DNA from: Deltaproteobacteria bacterium
GTDB taxonomy: Bacteria; Myxococcota_A; Polyangia; Polyangiales; B10-G4
Assembly: GCA_003647065.1 (NCBI GenBank)
Contig: QMMC01000009.1
Location: 1 to 38,331 of the forward strand
Direction of reading: 5' to 3'
Length of the DNA stretch: 38,331 bases
Part shown: piece after piece, positions 1 through 7,285 of the stretch
Numbering within the stretch: position 1 is the first letter of the stretch
How the letters are laid out: each line of letters opens with the position of its first letter
Program-made: the position numbers and the translations under genes
Notes under the pieces: model-generated
Seen by the model: the letters and a program-made list of their open reading frames with translations, nothing else
Databases searched by the model: none
Told to the model about the DNA's origin: nothing

Positions 1-1
1 A

Positions 2-268
2 CAGCTCCCGGATACGGCGGTCGACCTGCGCACCGAGCGTCCGTGCGGCGGATGCCGCCTGCGCGCCCACCTGAGCGGCGAGCGCGTGTCGTCCCGCACC
101 GTGACCGTCGTCGGACCGCGCGAGCAGGTGCGGGTGCTCTCCGTGTGGCGCGTCCCCGAGCGCCGACAGGCCATCGCGGTGCTCTCCTACGTCGGCGTGC
201 TGATGGAGGGCGGCTACGACAAACACGAACCCGTGCTGCTGGGCTATCACCCTCCTCGGCGCCACTGA
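2..268 (+). CDS. C-terminal fragment of unidentified protein
   Basis: The reading frame is open from the left edge to a TGA at 266-268, giving 88 residues of an unknown C-terminus. Nearly every codon ends in G or C, the bias of the neighbouring genes, so this is a real coding frame and not a shadow; a GTG at 86 could be mistaken for its start. A CxxC pair (PCGGC) lies near the window edge, followed by a beta-rich stretch (RTVTVVG, QVRVLSVWRV). I do not recognise a family. The true start lies outside the window. Confidence 0.6.
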   Translation, partial: QLPDTAVDLRTERPCGGCRLRAHLSGERVSSRTVTVVGPREQVRVLSVWRVPERRQAIAVLSYVGVLMEGGYDKHEPVLLGYHPPRRH

Positions 269-336
269 GCGCCGCTGGGCCCGATGAGGGCGGTTCGAGG
301 CAAGCGCGAATACCCGACTGCCCGCGTCTTCTTCAG

Positions 337-364
337 CCTCGGTCTTGTCCGCGAAGGACGAACT
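337..364. repeat. 28-bp repeat, copy 1 (partner at 3464-3491)
   Basis: These 28 bases match 3464-3491 with one mismatch, in the same orientation. Read on the minus strand both copies give SSSFADKTE. The second copy is the N-terminal coding region of the zinc-finger-like gene at 2472-3509. This copy lies outside any gene I can support, between the partial gene and the orphan at 378-1352. The flanks do not align. Confidence 0.7.
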
Positions 365-377
365 CCCCAAGTCGAGA

Positions 378-1352
378 CTAGTTATTTTCGAGCCAAGCGT
401 TGGCATACTCGGTGAGCTCGTCTGCTAGCGCCGAGCAGAGCAACTCGTCCAGGTTGCCGTCAGATCCGAGTGCCTCTTCCCAATCCACCGGGACCGAATC
501 CTTGGACCCGTTGAGAGTGAACTCGATCTGCACGCTCCGGCCACGGCGTTCCGCCTGACTGAAGCGGAACGGCGCTTCGAAGATATCGACGGCCAGGTCC
601 TGAAAGTGCTCGACGAGTTGCGGCAAGTACTTGGCATCTTCTCGTGAGGGGTCGGACTTCGAGGGTGGCTTCGTTTCCGAGGCCACAGCGCTGATGTCGA
701 GAGTCCCGTCCTGCACTCGCTCCGCGCCGATGATGATGTGGAGGTCGACGTTCTTGCTGCCGACAAGCTTGCTGGCCGCCTTCTTCGCGGATTGCAGCTG
801 TTCGTGGGTGAACGTGGCCACCCGGGTCGCCTCCCCCAAGTGCGCGACGAGCACGCCGGCAATCAAGTTGCCCTTCGCATCGCGTACGGCGTCTGTGTCT
901 TCGGGTGGCGTGGTGACGCTCTTCTTCAAGCGCCGACCAACCAGGATCGACACCGGTGGAAAGTCCGTCCCCCGGATCGCGTGCCAGCAGACCTTGTCGA
1001 ACTGTCCAATCGGGAAGGCCGCCTTCTCGCGTTTCACCAGACGCATCAGCTTCGATGCTTCCTCGAAGTCGAGCTTGGGGGTGAGAGTGGCCGAGTGTGA
1101 GCGCCCATTGGCCTTGACGGCGTAGGGGCTGAGAGCCTGGAGGACCTCCTGCGAACTCGCCTCCGCGTCGAGCGAAGTCGGGTCGCTGATCCAGTGGTAG
1201 CGAAAGTTCCCGAATTCGAGTGATTCAGCGTGATTGCTCAGCGCCTCTTCCACCGTCCACTCGTAACGCGAAGCCAATCCCAGCGCGACGCAAAGGCTAG
1301 ACTTGTGGAGGTCGGCGAGCTCGTTTACGAACTTCTCGTGGTACTTGTCCAT
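378..1352 (-). CDS. Orphan hypothetical protein, 324 aa
   Basis: I do not recognise this protein. It begins MDKYHEKFVNEL, shows no signal peptide or membrane segment, and is mixed alpha/beta with an acidic C-terminus (DELTEYANAW). The start at 1352 is chosen because the upstream in-frame extension is a low-complexity Arg/Ser/Thr run, and the ATG is preceded by AAGAAGGGCACC, a modest ribosome site. An upstream ATG pair near 1443-1448 could add about 31 residues. By line counts its GC (about 50-65%) is below that of the neighbours, and codons ending in A or T are commoner, suggesting later acquisition. It is convergent with the partial gene at the left edge and divergent from the lipoprotein at 1565. 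Confidence 0.75.
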   Translation of the reverse strand: MDKYHEKFVNELADLHKSSLCVALGLASRYEWTVEEALSNHAESLEFGNFRYHWISDPTSLDAEASSQEVLQALSPYAVKANGRSHSATLTPKLDFEEASKLMRLVKREKAAFPIGQFDKVCWHAIRGTDFPPVSILVGRRLKKSVTTPPEDTDAVRDAKGNLIAGVLVAHLGEATRVATFTHEQLQSAKKAASKLVGSKNVDLHIIIGAERVQDGTLDISAVASETKPPSKSDPSREDAKYLPQLVEHFQDLAVDIFEAPFRFSQAERRGRSVQIEFTLNGSKDSVPVDWEEALGSDGNLDELLCSALADELTEYANAWLENN

Positions 1353-1552
1353 GGTGCCCTTCTTGGCCTGCGCACGCGCTGTGCGGCTCGTGGTACGCCC
1401 GCGAACCGTAGACCTCCCCGGTCTAGAAGTACTGCTATCCGGAGACATCATTCGGGAAGGCTCGGGCCCGCCACGCCGTACAACCGGCATAGCCTCCGAC
1501 GAGAACAGGCCAGTCATGGCTTCTACTTGAGCTTCGGATGCGCTTTTCGCTC

Positions 1553-1558
1553 GGAGGG
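1553..1558 (+). promoter_or_regulatory. Shine-Dalgarno deciding the GTG start at 1565
   Basis: GGAGGG lies six bases before GTG 1565. The ATG at 1574 is 15 bases away and the ATG at 1538 lies upstream of the site, so GTG 1565 is the best-supported start of the lipoprotein. Confidence 0.5.
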
Positions 1559-1564
1559 TTGCCC

Positions 1565-2206
1565 GTGTACGCGATGAAGTACGCCCCGCTCGCGGTCGCC
1601 TTCGTGGCGGCGCTCTCGGGCTGCGGGTCGTGCTCCGATGTGCCGCCCGCTCGTCCGCCCGGACGGTCGCCGGGCACCCGTGTCCCGGTGGTCGCGTCCG
1701 CATGCAACCCCGGCGGGGCGCAGATTCTGGGCAACTGGGCGCGACCCGAGGTCCACTTCGTGGACGAGCAGGGAGACGCGACGACCGCACCGGACTGGAG
1801 GGCCGAGCTATGGCTGCCCGATGGCAGTCACGAGGATCGCTGCAGGTTCTCGTGCGCCTCGGACATCCTGTCGGCCGTTGTCCTCGCCGAGGGCCCCGCG
1901 ACCTTCGTCCGACTGACCCGCCCGACCGACGGCGCGCGTCCATTGCGCATGAGCGGTGCCGCGCTCTCCGTCTCAGGGGCTCCCCCGCTCTCGCAGACCG
2001 AAATGCATGCCGACCGCTTCGTTCCGTACGAGCGCAACGAATACTACCAATCCTATCTATTCGCCTTCCCGCCGACGAACCCGCCGACGTGGGAATACCT
2101 CGAGGCGACCATCGGGATCGAGGGCTCGCAGAACCAACTTCGCGTGCGGTTCGTACGAGGTGAGAATGACGGGATGATGGGGGGGGCGCCCCAAAACCGT
2201 GACTGA
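1565..2206 (+). CDS. Putative lipoprotein, 213 aa
   Basis: The N-terminus is a short basic region, a hydrophobic core (YAPLAVAFVAAL) and a lipobox LSGC, so export and lipid attachment at the following Cys are expected. The mature part starts with a Pro/Arg-rich linker and continues as a probable beta-sandwich (VHFVDEQGD, RAELWLPDG, QLRVRFVRG). It also carries a few cysteines (SACNPGG, DRCRFSC) that could form disulphides outside the cytoplasm. No named domain is recognised. GTG 1565 is selected by GGAGGG six bases upstream. It is followed by a 265-bp gap and then the 3' end of the convergent gene at 2472. Confidence 0.75.
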   Translation: MYAMKYAPLAVAFVAALSGCGSCSDVPPARPPGRSPGTRVPVVASACNPGGAQILGNWARPEVHFVDEQGDATTAPDWRAELWLPDGSHEDRCRFSCASDILSAVVLAEGPATFVRLTRPTDGARPLRMSGAALSVSGAPPLSQTEMHADRFVPYERNEYYQSYLFAFPPTNPPTWEYLEATIGIEGSQNQLRVRFVRGENDGMMGGAPQNRD

Positions 2207-2471
2207 CTCGCGCTGATAGCTCCTGGTCGCCCGGCGCCACCGCGTATCAAGCGTCATCGTGATCTCCCGGATCTCCCTCCGACCCCGTCCGGATCTCTCT
2301 GCATCGCGCGCTAGTGTGGGATGCGGAGTCACGGGAGGGAGTATCGCGACGGACCGCGGTTTCCTCGCAAGGAAGGAAGGCGATGGAAATGCACCGCATT
2401 TTCGAGGTTTCCTGACGCCGCGAGGGAGCCGCGGAACGAGCGAGAAACCTTCCGTGGCTTTGGATCCCGCA
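2207..2471. other. Convergent intergenic region with a weak stem-loop
   Basis: No gene is supported here. A 7-bp inverted repeat (AGGTTTC at 2405-2411, GAAACCT at 2444-2450) encloses a GC-rich interior with further pairing potential. It lies 22-67 bases downstream of the minus-strand gene's stop and could help end that transcript. No T-tract is visible, so the assignment is weak. Confidence 0.25.
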
Positions 2472-3509
2472 CTAGCTCAGCTTCTGGCGCCACTGCTCTC
2501 CGTCGGGGAACTCCGTGTTGCGCGCGAGGGCCTGGCGGAAGCCTTCGGGCTCGTGGGTCAGGGCACACTGGAGGTGAAGGGCGCCGTCGAAGTAAACGGC
2601 TTCGAGGCGCCATGTCGCTTTGCGGATGATGCCGTTGCAGGCCTGACAGCGACCGATGGCGCCTCGGTCGAGGACTCGCGCCTCGCTGAGATCGTCCTCC
2701 CCGAGACGGTGGAACTCGATGGCGCTCTGGACGTCCTCGGCCTTGGCGCAGAGCAGGTGGAAGCGGAGCTCACCGACATTGGGCGTTTCTTCGAAAACGA
2801 GGCGGATACCGAGGCCAGCGATGGGGGCGTCGCAGACGGTGCACTCGCCACCACGGCAGCGCCGGGCGCACCTCTGTGCCGGCGCGGGATCGACGGGTTC
2901 GTAGCGCGGGACGGAACCGAAGACGGCGTCGGCGGCAGTGAGCAGGCGTTCGAAGGTCTCCTCGGGGACGGTGCTCCAGGCGCCGGACACGTGCAGTCCC
3001 TCGTCGACCCGGGTGAGTGACGCCCACGGGCCGGTGGATGCCCGGCCCGGCACGATGAGGGCGCGCAGAGACAACGCTTCGAGGCGTCCATCCCGAGGGC
3101 GAACGCGGAGCTCGAAATCGCCCGACAATGGGCCGCGCCGGTGGGGATCGGGATCATCGACGAAGCACTCGCGGGGAGGGGCGCCCTTGGAGCGATCGGG
3201 GCGCATGGCGGTGAAACGGTCGGCCGCCTCGTGGCGGCCCTCGGCACGCATGGCGACTTCGACGGCGTCGTATGTGTCGTCGTCCGTCGGGCCGGCGGGA
3301 CGGCCTTCGACGTCGAAGACGCACACCAAGTCAGCGTCTTGCGTGCTCACTTCCCATTCTGCCTCGCTGAGGCCGACCGCGGTGAGATCGGGGAGTCGCG
3401 CGCGGCGCGCTGATTCACGTTCGGAGGAATCGTCCGGCATGGTGGCGATGGTAGTCAGATCGACCTCGGTCTTGTCTGCGAAGGACGAACTGTCTATATC
3501 AGGACCCAC
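2472..3509 (-). CDS. Protein with two CxxC...HxxC zinc modules, 345 aa
   Basis: From GTG 3509 the protein opens with an acidic segment (DSSSFADKTEVDL). A middle part of about 150 residues of unknown fold follows. The C-terminal third has two similar Cys/His units: C223xxC226 with H251xxC254, and C288xxC291 with H312xxC315. The C-x2-C-x(20-24)-H-x2-C spacing resembles PARP-type zinc fingers, which are known to bind nicked DNA; whether this protein does is inference. No signal peptide, so cytoplasmic. GTG 3509 is preceded by AAGGAGG four bases upstream; a TTG at 3545 and an ATG at 3440 are alternatives. It is divergent from the NagZ gene at 3560, the two starts being about 50 bp apart. The DKTEV motif is a possible phospho-threonine site for FHA proteins. 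Confidence 0.7.
   Translation of the reverse strand: MGPDIDSSSFADKTEVDLTTIATMPDDSSERESARRARLPDLTAVGLSEAEWEVSTQDADLVCVFDVEGRPAGPTDDDTYDAVEVAMRAEGRHEAADRFTAMRPDRSKGAPPRECFVDDPDPHRRGPLSGDFELRVRPRDGRLEALSLRALIVPGRASTGPWASLTRVDEGLHVSGAWSTVPEETFERLLTAADAVFGSVPRYEPVDPAPAQRCARRCRGGECTVCDAPIAGLGIRLVFEETPNVGELRFHLLCAKAEDVQSAIEFHRLGEDDLSEARVLDRGAIGRCQACNGIIRKATWRLEAVYFDGALHLQCALTHEPEGFRQALARNTEFPDGEQWRQKLS
3464..3491. repeat. 28-bp repeat, copy 2 (within the zinc-module gene)
   Basis: Twenty-seven of 28 bases match 337-364. Here it encodes SSSFADKTE near the N-terminus of the minus-strand protein at 2472-3509. The one mismatch falls at a third codon position (GCA against GCG), as if the protein sequence had been under selection in both copies. 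Confidence 0.7.
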
Positions 3510-3513
3510 TGCT

Positions 3514-3520
3514 CCTCCTT
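3514..3520 (-). promoter_or_regulatory. Shine-Dalgarno for GTG 3509
   Basis: AAGGAGG on the minus strand ends four bases before the GTG at 3509. It favours this start over the TTG at 3545 and the ATG at 3440. Confidence 0.45.
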
Positions 3521-3559
3521 CCGCGACGTCGGGGGCATCCCGCAATCAAGAGGTGTCTG

Positions 3560-4645
3560 GTGACCGAGTTTGTTCCCACCCTTCGGCAGGCTGCCGGCCA
3601 GGTCCTCGTCGCCGGTTTTCCGGGGTCCGAGGCCCCTCCGGCCCTCATTGCCTCCATCGCGGCCGGCGAGCTCGGGGGGGTCATCCTCTTCAAGCGCAAC
3701 CTCACCACGGTGGATGCGGTTCCGGCCACCCTTCGTCCTTTGATCGAGGCAGCTCCCGCGTGGGCGCCCCTCTTGACGGCGGTGGACCAGGAGGGCGGGC
3801 GGGTGGCCCGGCTCCGGGCGCCGGTCCTGTCTTTGCCCCCGATGCGTCGCCTCGGGGACCTCGACGACACCTCACTCACCGAGCGGGCGGGGCGGGTCCT
3901 CGGCGAAAACCTCAAGGCCCTGGGGTTCAACTGCGACTTCGCCCCGGTCCTCGACGTCGATACGAACCCCCAAAATCCCATCATCGGCGACCGCTCCTTC
4001 GGCCGGGATCCCGAGGTGGTCGTTCGCCACGGCCTCGCCTTTGGCGCCGGGCTCCGGGCCGCCGGAGTGCTCGCCTGCGGCAAACACTTCCCCGGCCACG
4101 GCGATACGGAGCTCGACAGTCACCTGGCCCTCCCGCGCCTCAAGCACGACCGGGCGCGCCTCGACGCTGTCGAGCTGGTCCCCTTCCGAGCCGCTCGGGG
4201 ACACATCCCGACCCTCATGACCGCCCACGTGGTCTTCGATGCCCTCGACCCGGGGGTCCCCGCGACCCTGTCCCGGAAGGTCATCACCGGCTTGCTCCGG
4301 GAAGAGCTCGGCTACGACGGCCTGATCATCAGCGACGACCTCGAGATGAAGGCCGTGAGCGAAGGGTGGGGGGTGGCGCCGGCCGGCGTTCTCGCCATCG
4401 AGGCGGGGTGCGACACCTTGCTGGTCTGCTCCGACCTCGAAGCCCTCGACGCGACCCGGGAGGCGCTCCTCGGTCGGGCCCAAGGAGACGACGCTTTTAC
4501 CAGCCGCCTCCAAGACGCAGCCGCCCGCTCCCTCGCGGTGCGCCGGACGGCGCCCCCAGCGATCGACCCGAACGGCGTGCGTGGTGAGGCAGCGCGAGAG
4601 CTCGAAGAGGAGCTACGCGTGCGCCTCGGCGCTGGGGAGCCCTGA
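3560..4645 (+). CDS. nagZ: Beta-N-acetylhexosaminidase, GH3 NagZ-type
   Basis: The 361-residue protein is a glycoside hydrolase family 3 enzyme of the NagZ type. NagZ removes GlcNAc from 1,6-anhydroMurNAc peptides during cytoplasmic peptidoglycan recycling. The signature KHFPGHGDTELDSH is intact at 175-188, including the Asp186/His188 dyad used for acid/base catalysis in this family. The nucleophile motif SDDLEMKA is at 258-265. DQEGGRVARL near 76 and FNCDFAPVLDVD near 123 are also typical. Length is close to the usual 340 or so, with a charged Glu/Arg tail. No signal peptide, consistent with a cytoplasmic role. GTG 3560 has AAGAGG six bases upstream. I infer peptidoglycan recycling from the family. 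Confidence 0.93.
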   Translation: MTEFVPTLRQAAGQVLVAGFPGSEAPPALIASIAAGELGGVILFKRNLTTVDAVPATLRPLIEAAPAWAPLLTAVDQEGGRVARLRAPVLSLPPMRRLGDLDDTSLTERAGRVLGENLKALGFNCDFAPVLDVDTNPQNPIIGDRSFGRDPEVVVRHGLAFGAGLRAAGVLACGKHFPGHGDTELDSHLALPRLKHDRARLDAVELVPFRAARGHIPTLMTAHVVFDALDPGVPATLSRKVITGLLREELGYDGLIISDDLEMKAVSEGWGVAPAGVLAIEAGCDTLLVCSDLEALDATREALLGRAQGDDAFTSRLQDAAARSLAVRRTAPPAIDPNGVRGEAARELEEELRVRLGAGEP

Positions 4646-4683
4646 CGTCCCGAGTGCGCGCGTCGGCGACCTCGTGTTTGTCG

Positions 4684-4712
4684 CGATGGGTCCTGACCAG
4701 CAAAGCCCATCG
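4684..4712. terminator. Possible bidirectional terminator hairpin
   Basis: CGATGGG at 4684-4690 pairs with CCCATCG at 4706-4712 across a 15-base loop. It lies between the convergent ends of nagZ (4645) and the lipoprotein (4718). There is no T-tract on either strand, so confidence is low. Confidence 0.3.
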
Positions 4713-4717
4713 GGGCG

Positions 4718-5596
4718 TCAGGGCGTGTAGGCGGCGCCGTCAGGCGTCGGGAACATGAAGAGGCCCGCTACCTCACCCGCCTTCACCCGGAAGTTGATCG
4801 TCCCGATGGGCGTCGAGTCTGCGCCGAGGAAAGCCGTCGCGGTGAAGTCACCGGGCACGGCATTGAGCACGCCCCAGGCGCCGGCCGTGCTGGTTTCGGT
4901 CAAGCTCGTGGAAAAGGTCCCGTCCTCGGTCGCGTAAAAGGCAGTGCCCGCGCCCGTGGTGAGCTCGATCCGCATGCCGCTGGCGACCCGACCGGCGCAG
5001 TCCAGCGCCCCTAGCCCAATCACGCCGTTCGCGTCGTAGTCTTGGGTCTCCGCCAAGACGAGGGCGATCACGTTGATCGCCGCATCATTGAGAATCAGCG
5101 CCGAGGGAGTCGCGTCGTTCACGACGGGGACGGAGGTGTAGTACTCGTGGCGTCGAGTTTCGGTCAGCTCCACCACGACGAAACCCCAGTAGGGATCGGG
5201 GTCGGTGGGTACGGTGAGGGTCACCATGCCCATGGAATCGGTCGTCCCGGTGTCGGTCGGAGACGCGCAAGGGATGTCGTCCCAGGGGCAGTACTGGATG
5301 CTGGCGCCCACGGCGGGGCCGCTTGCGCCGAAGTCGGTGAAGGTCGCGGTGACGTCTGCGGTGGCGGCGGTCGGTGTGCCAGTGGTGACCGAGCCGAGGC
5401 AGGACCAGTCCGGCACGTAGGGCACCATCGCATCGCCCGTGTCGCCGCTCCCGCTGTCCGTCGGCCCGGTGTCCGTCGGGCTGCTGTCCGCGGCGCCCGT
5501 GTCGGCGATGCCGGTGTCAGTCGGTGTGGTGTCGTCCCCGCATCCGCCGATCGATATCAGTGCTGCCGCCAACACGATGTGAAGCGTGGTGCTCAT
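4718..5596 (-). CDS. Lipoprotein with Thr/Asp-rich linker, 292 aa
   Basis: A signal peptide (MSTTLHIVLAAALISIGGC) ends in a lipobox with Cys19. About 40 residues of TDTG/TDSG-type low complexity follow, a flexible surface tether common in myxobacterial lipoproteins. The remaining ~230 residues are beta-rich, with an Ig-like or carboxypeptidase-regulatory-like look (TATFTDFGASGPAVGASIQYC, MVTLTVPTD, GFVVVELTE) and a second possible beta domain at the C-terminus (IGTINFRVKAGEVAGLF). The ATG at 5596 has GGGGAGGA seven bases upstream. It has no operon partner and is convergent with nagZ. Function unknown; an outer-surface structural or binding role is inference. Confidence 0.8.
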   Translation of the reverse strand: MSTTLHIVLAAALISIGGCGDDTTPTDTGIADTGAADSSPTDTGPTDSGSGDTGDAMVPYVPDWSCLGSVTTGTPTAATADVTATFTDFGASGPAVGASIQYCPWDDIPCASPTDTGTTDSMGMVTLTVPTDPDPYWGFVVVELTETRRHEYYTSVPVVNDATPSALILNDAAINVIALVLAETQDYDANGVIGLGALDCAGRVASGMRIELTTGAGTAFYATEDGTFSTSLTETSTAGAWGVLNAVPGDFTATAFLGADSTPIGTINFRVKAGEVAGLFMFPTPDGAAYTP

Positions 5597-5695
5597 TGCA
5601 ATTCCTCCCCTGCTTTCCTGCGCTCCGAGAGCGCATCTGCGCGGAGGATCTATGCACGGGCACTCTCCGAGTTGTGCGGGCTGTCACGACGCCCT

Positions 5696-6433
5696 TCACT
5701 GATCCCAGAGGGCCACCAGCAAGATCACGAAGATGGGGATCATGATCGCCGGGCCGAGCCAGCGGATCACCCGACGCTGCAGACGAAGCATCTCCAAGGT
5801 GACCATCGCCTCGTCGATCTGTTGGCGACCCCGTTCGACCATCTCTCGGGCCTGCACGAATGCCTCCCGCCGAAGGCGGCGGACGAGGTTGTCGCTGCCG
5901 CAATGGGCGCAGCGGGTGACCACCGCGCTCTCGTGCACCGCGAGGGGCGCGCCGCAGACCCGGCACCGAGCTACCTCCGGGAATTTTTTGTCCGAGAAGG
6001 CGCTGAAGTTCTGCTCGAGGCGGGCGACCGGCGACCACCAGGCGAGCAACTCCAGACCGAACTGCAGTGCTACGAACGCGGGGCCCATCACGACGAGGGC
6101 GAAGCCTCGGCCGGGCCCGCCGAAGAGATCCCGAGCCAGAACCGTCCATCCGATCACGAGGGCAAAGCTCCCCAGGACGACCCCGGCGACGAAGACCGGG
6201 ACCATCCATCGGGGCATCGGTGGCGGAAGGCCCTTCCAGATCGCATCGGCCTGGGCGAGGCGCCCAGCCCCGGCCATCAGCTTCTGGTACAGGTCGACGT
6301 GAATCACGGGCAATGCGACGTCGGTCCCGCAGTGGGCGCATGGCGTCGGGCTCTTTGCCGCGAGAGCTACGGGGGCGCCGCAGGTCGGGCAGGTGACCTC
6401 CCGGGTTTCGGTTTCGTGAATCTGAACGTCCAT
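5696..6433 (-). CDS. Membrane protein with two zinc ribbons, 245 aa
   Basis: Residues 15-35 form a zinc ribbon (C15xxC18, C32xxC35), followed by two membrane segments near 77-99 and 110-132. A second ribbon follows (C157xxC160, C175xxC178), then an Arg/Glu-rich helix likely to coil, and a C-terminal membrane segment near 226-243. The three-segment topology leaves the two ribbons on the same side of the membrane. The ATG at 6433 is used; its ribosome site is weak. It lies 44 bases downstream of the membrane protein gene at 6478-7149 on the same strand and is probably co-transcribed with it. No named family is recognised; function unknown. Confidence 0.75.
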   Translation of the reverse strand: MDVQIHETETREVTCPTCGAPVALAAKSPTPCAHCGTDVALPVIHVDLYQKLMAGAGRLAQADAIWKGLPPPMPRWMVPVFVAGVVLGSFALVIGWTVLARDLFGGPGRGFALVVMGPAFVALQFGLELLAWWSPVARLEQNFSAFSDKKFPEVARCRVCGAPLAVHESAVVTRCAHCGSDNLVRRLRREAFVQAREMVERGRQQIDEAMVTLEMLRLQRRVIRWLGPAIMIPIFVILLVALWDQ

Positions 6434-6477
6434 ACATCTCAGTGCGAGCGCCGCTCCATGTTTCGCCCTCCCGGGCT

Positions 6478-7149
6478 CTACTTGCCGACGCCGATGACGC
6501 TTTTGCTGCTCGCACCGGCCCCGACGACCAGTCCGAGGAAAATGATCAGGCTGACGAGGGCGCCCAGCGCCGTTCCGGTGCTTCCGAAGAGAAGGCCTCC
6601 GACATACGGAGGGAGCGCTAGAGCGGCGACGACCGCGGCGACCTTGAGCAGAACCCTCCCGATTCCGATGCTCGGGTCGGCGCGACTGAGGACCCTTTCC
6701 GAACGAAGCCCCACCCAGTAGCGACGCCTCGACCCGCGCACCCGAAACTCGGCCACCGGCTCCTCTTCGACGCATACACGGAACCGAACCGCATCCGGGT
6801 CGACCGAGTGAGTGCGCCACTCCTCGACCGTTTCTCGTATCGCCCCTGCGAATTCGCTCGGTAGCTGATCCAACGCATCCGCAGCGCCGCGGTAGCTCCC
6901 CTCGATGAAATGCGACTCCGCCAGCGATACATATTCGACCGCATCGAAGCCTGCTGACTCCGCCGAGCTCACGACAGCGGAGCGCGCGGGTCGCCCATTG
7001 CCCGGAGCGGCGTCCTCACGGAGGACTTCGTGGACGACGGCGCGGCGCATCGTGCGAACTTCGCGGAGCCGCAGGCGTCCAGCGTCTTCCTCACCCCACT
7101 CGTCTGACACCGCGGCGGCGCCAGTGCGCAGTGCCTCCTCGCCATCCAT
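6478..7149 (-). CDS. Membrane protein, unknown function, 223 aa
   Basis: The N-terminal ~150 residues are soluble: an acidic start, a helical part (DAVEYVSLAESHFIEGSYRG looks like one TPR-type hairpin) and a beta segment (RFRVCVEEEPVAEFRVRG). The C-terminal 60 residues hold two hydrophobic spans, roughly VLLKVAAVVAALALPP and ALGALVSLIIFLGLVVG, ending GAGASSKSVIGVGK. The ATG at 7149 is the only early ATG in frame, and no clear Shine-Dalgarno is visible. It is first of a two-gene minus-strand unit with the zinc-ribbon membrane protein at 5696-6433. No family assignment. Confidence 0.65.
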   Translation of the reverse strand: MDGEEALRTGAAAVSDEWGEEDAGRLRLREVRTMRRAVVHEVLREDAAPGNGRPARSAVVSSAESAGFDAVEYVSLAESHFIEGSYRGAADALDQLPSEFAGAIRETVEEWRTHSVDPDAVRFRVCVEEEPVAEFRVRGSRRRYWVGLRSERVLSRADPSIGIGRVLLKVAAVVAALALPPYVGGLLFGSTGTALGALVSLIIFLGLVVGAGASSKSVIGVGK

Positions 7150-7285
7150 CCAAAGCCCAATCTACCATGGTCCTCGGCGCATCTACGAATGGTGCCCCAA
7201 AATCCAGGCCCGTGGTTGGCCCAGGACAGCCGCCTGCGTGAACGCACCTTTGATGTTTGTGGAACAAGCACTAACTTGTCCCGAG

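Noticed and set aside
2938-4587. 549-aa plus-strand ORF overlapping nagZ and the zinc-module gene
   Set aside because: Shadow frame: it overlaps two strong genes and its product is Arg/Pro/Gly-rich without motifs.
5042-6721. 559-aa plus-strand ORF opposite the lipoprotein and the zinc-ribbon gene
   Set aside because: Antisense shadow of genes with clear signal peptide and zinc motifs.
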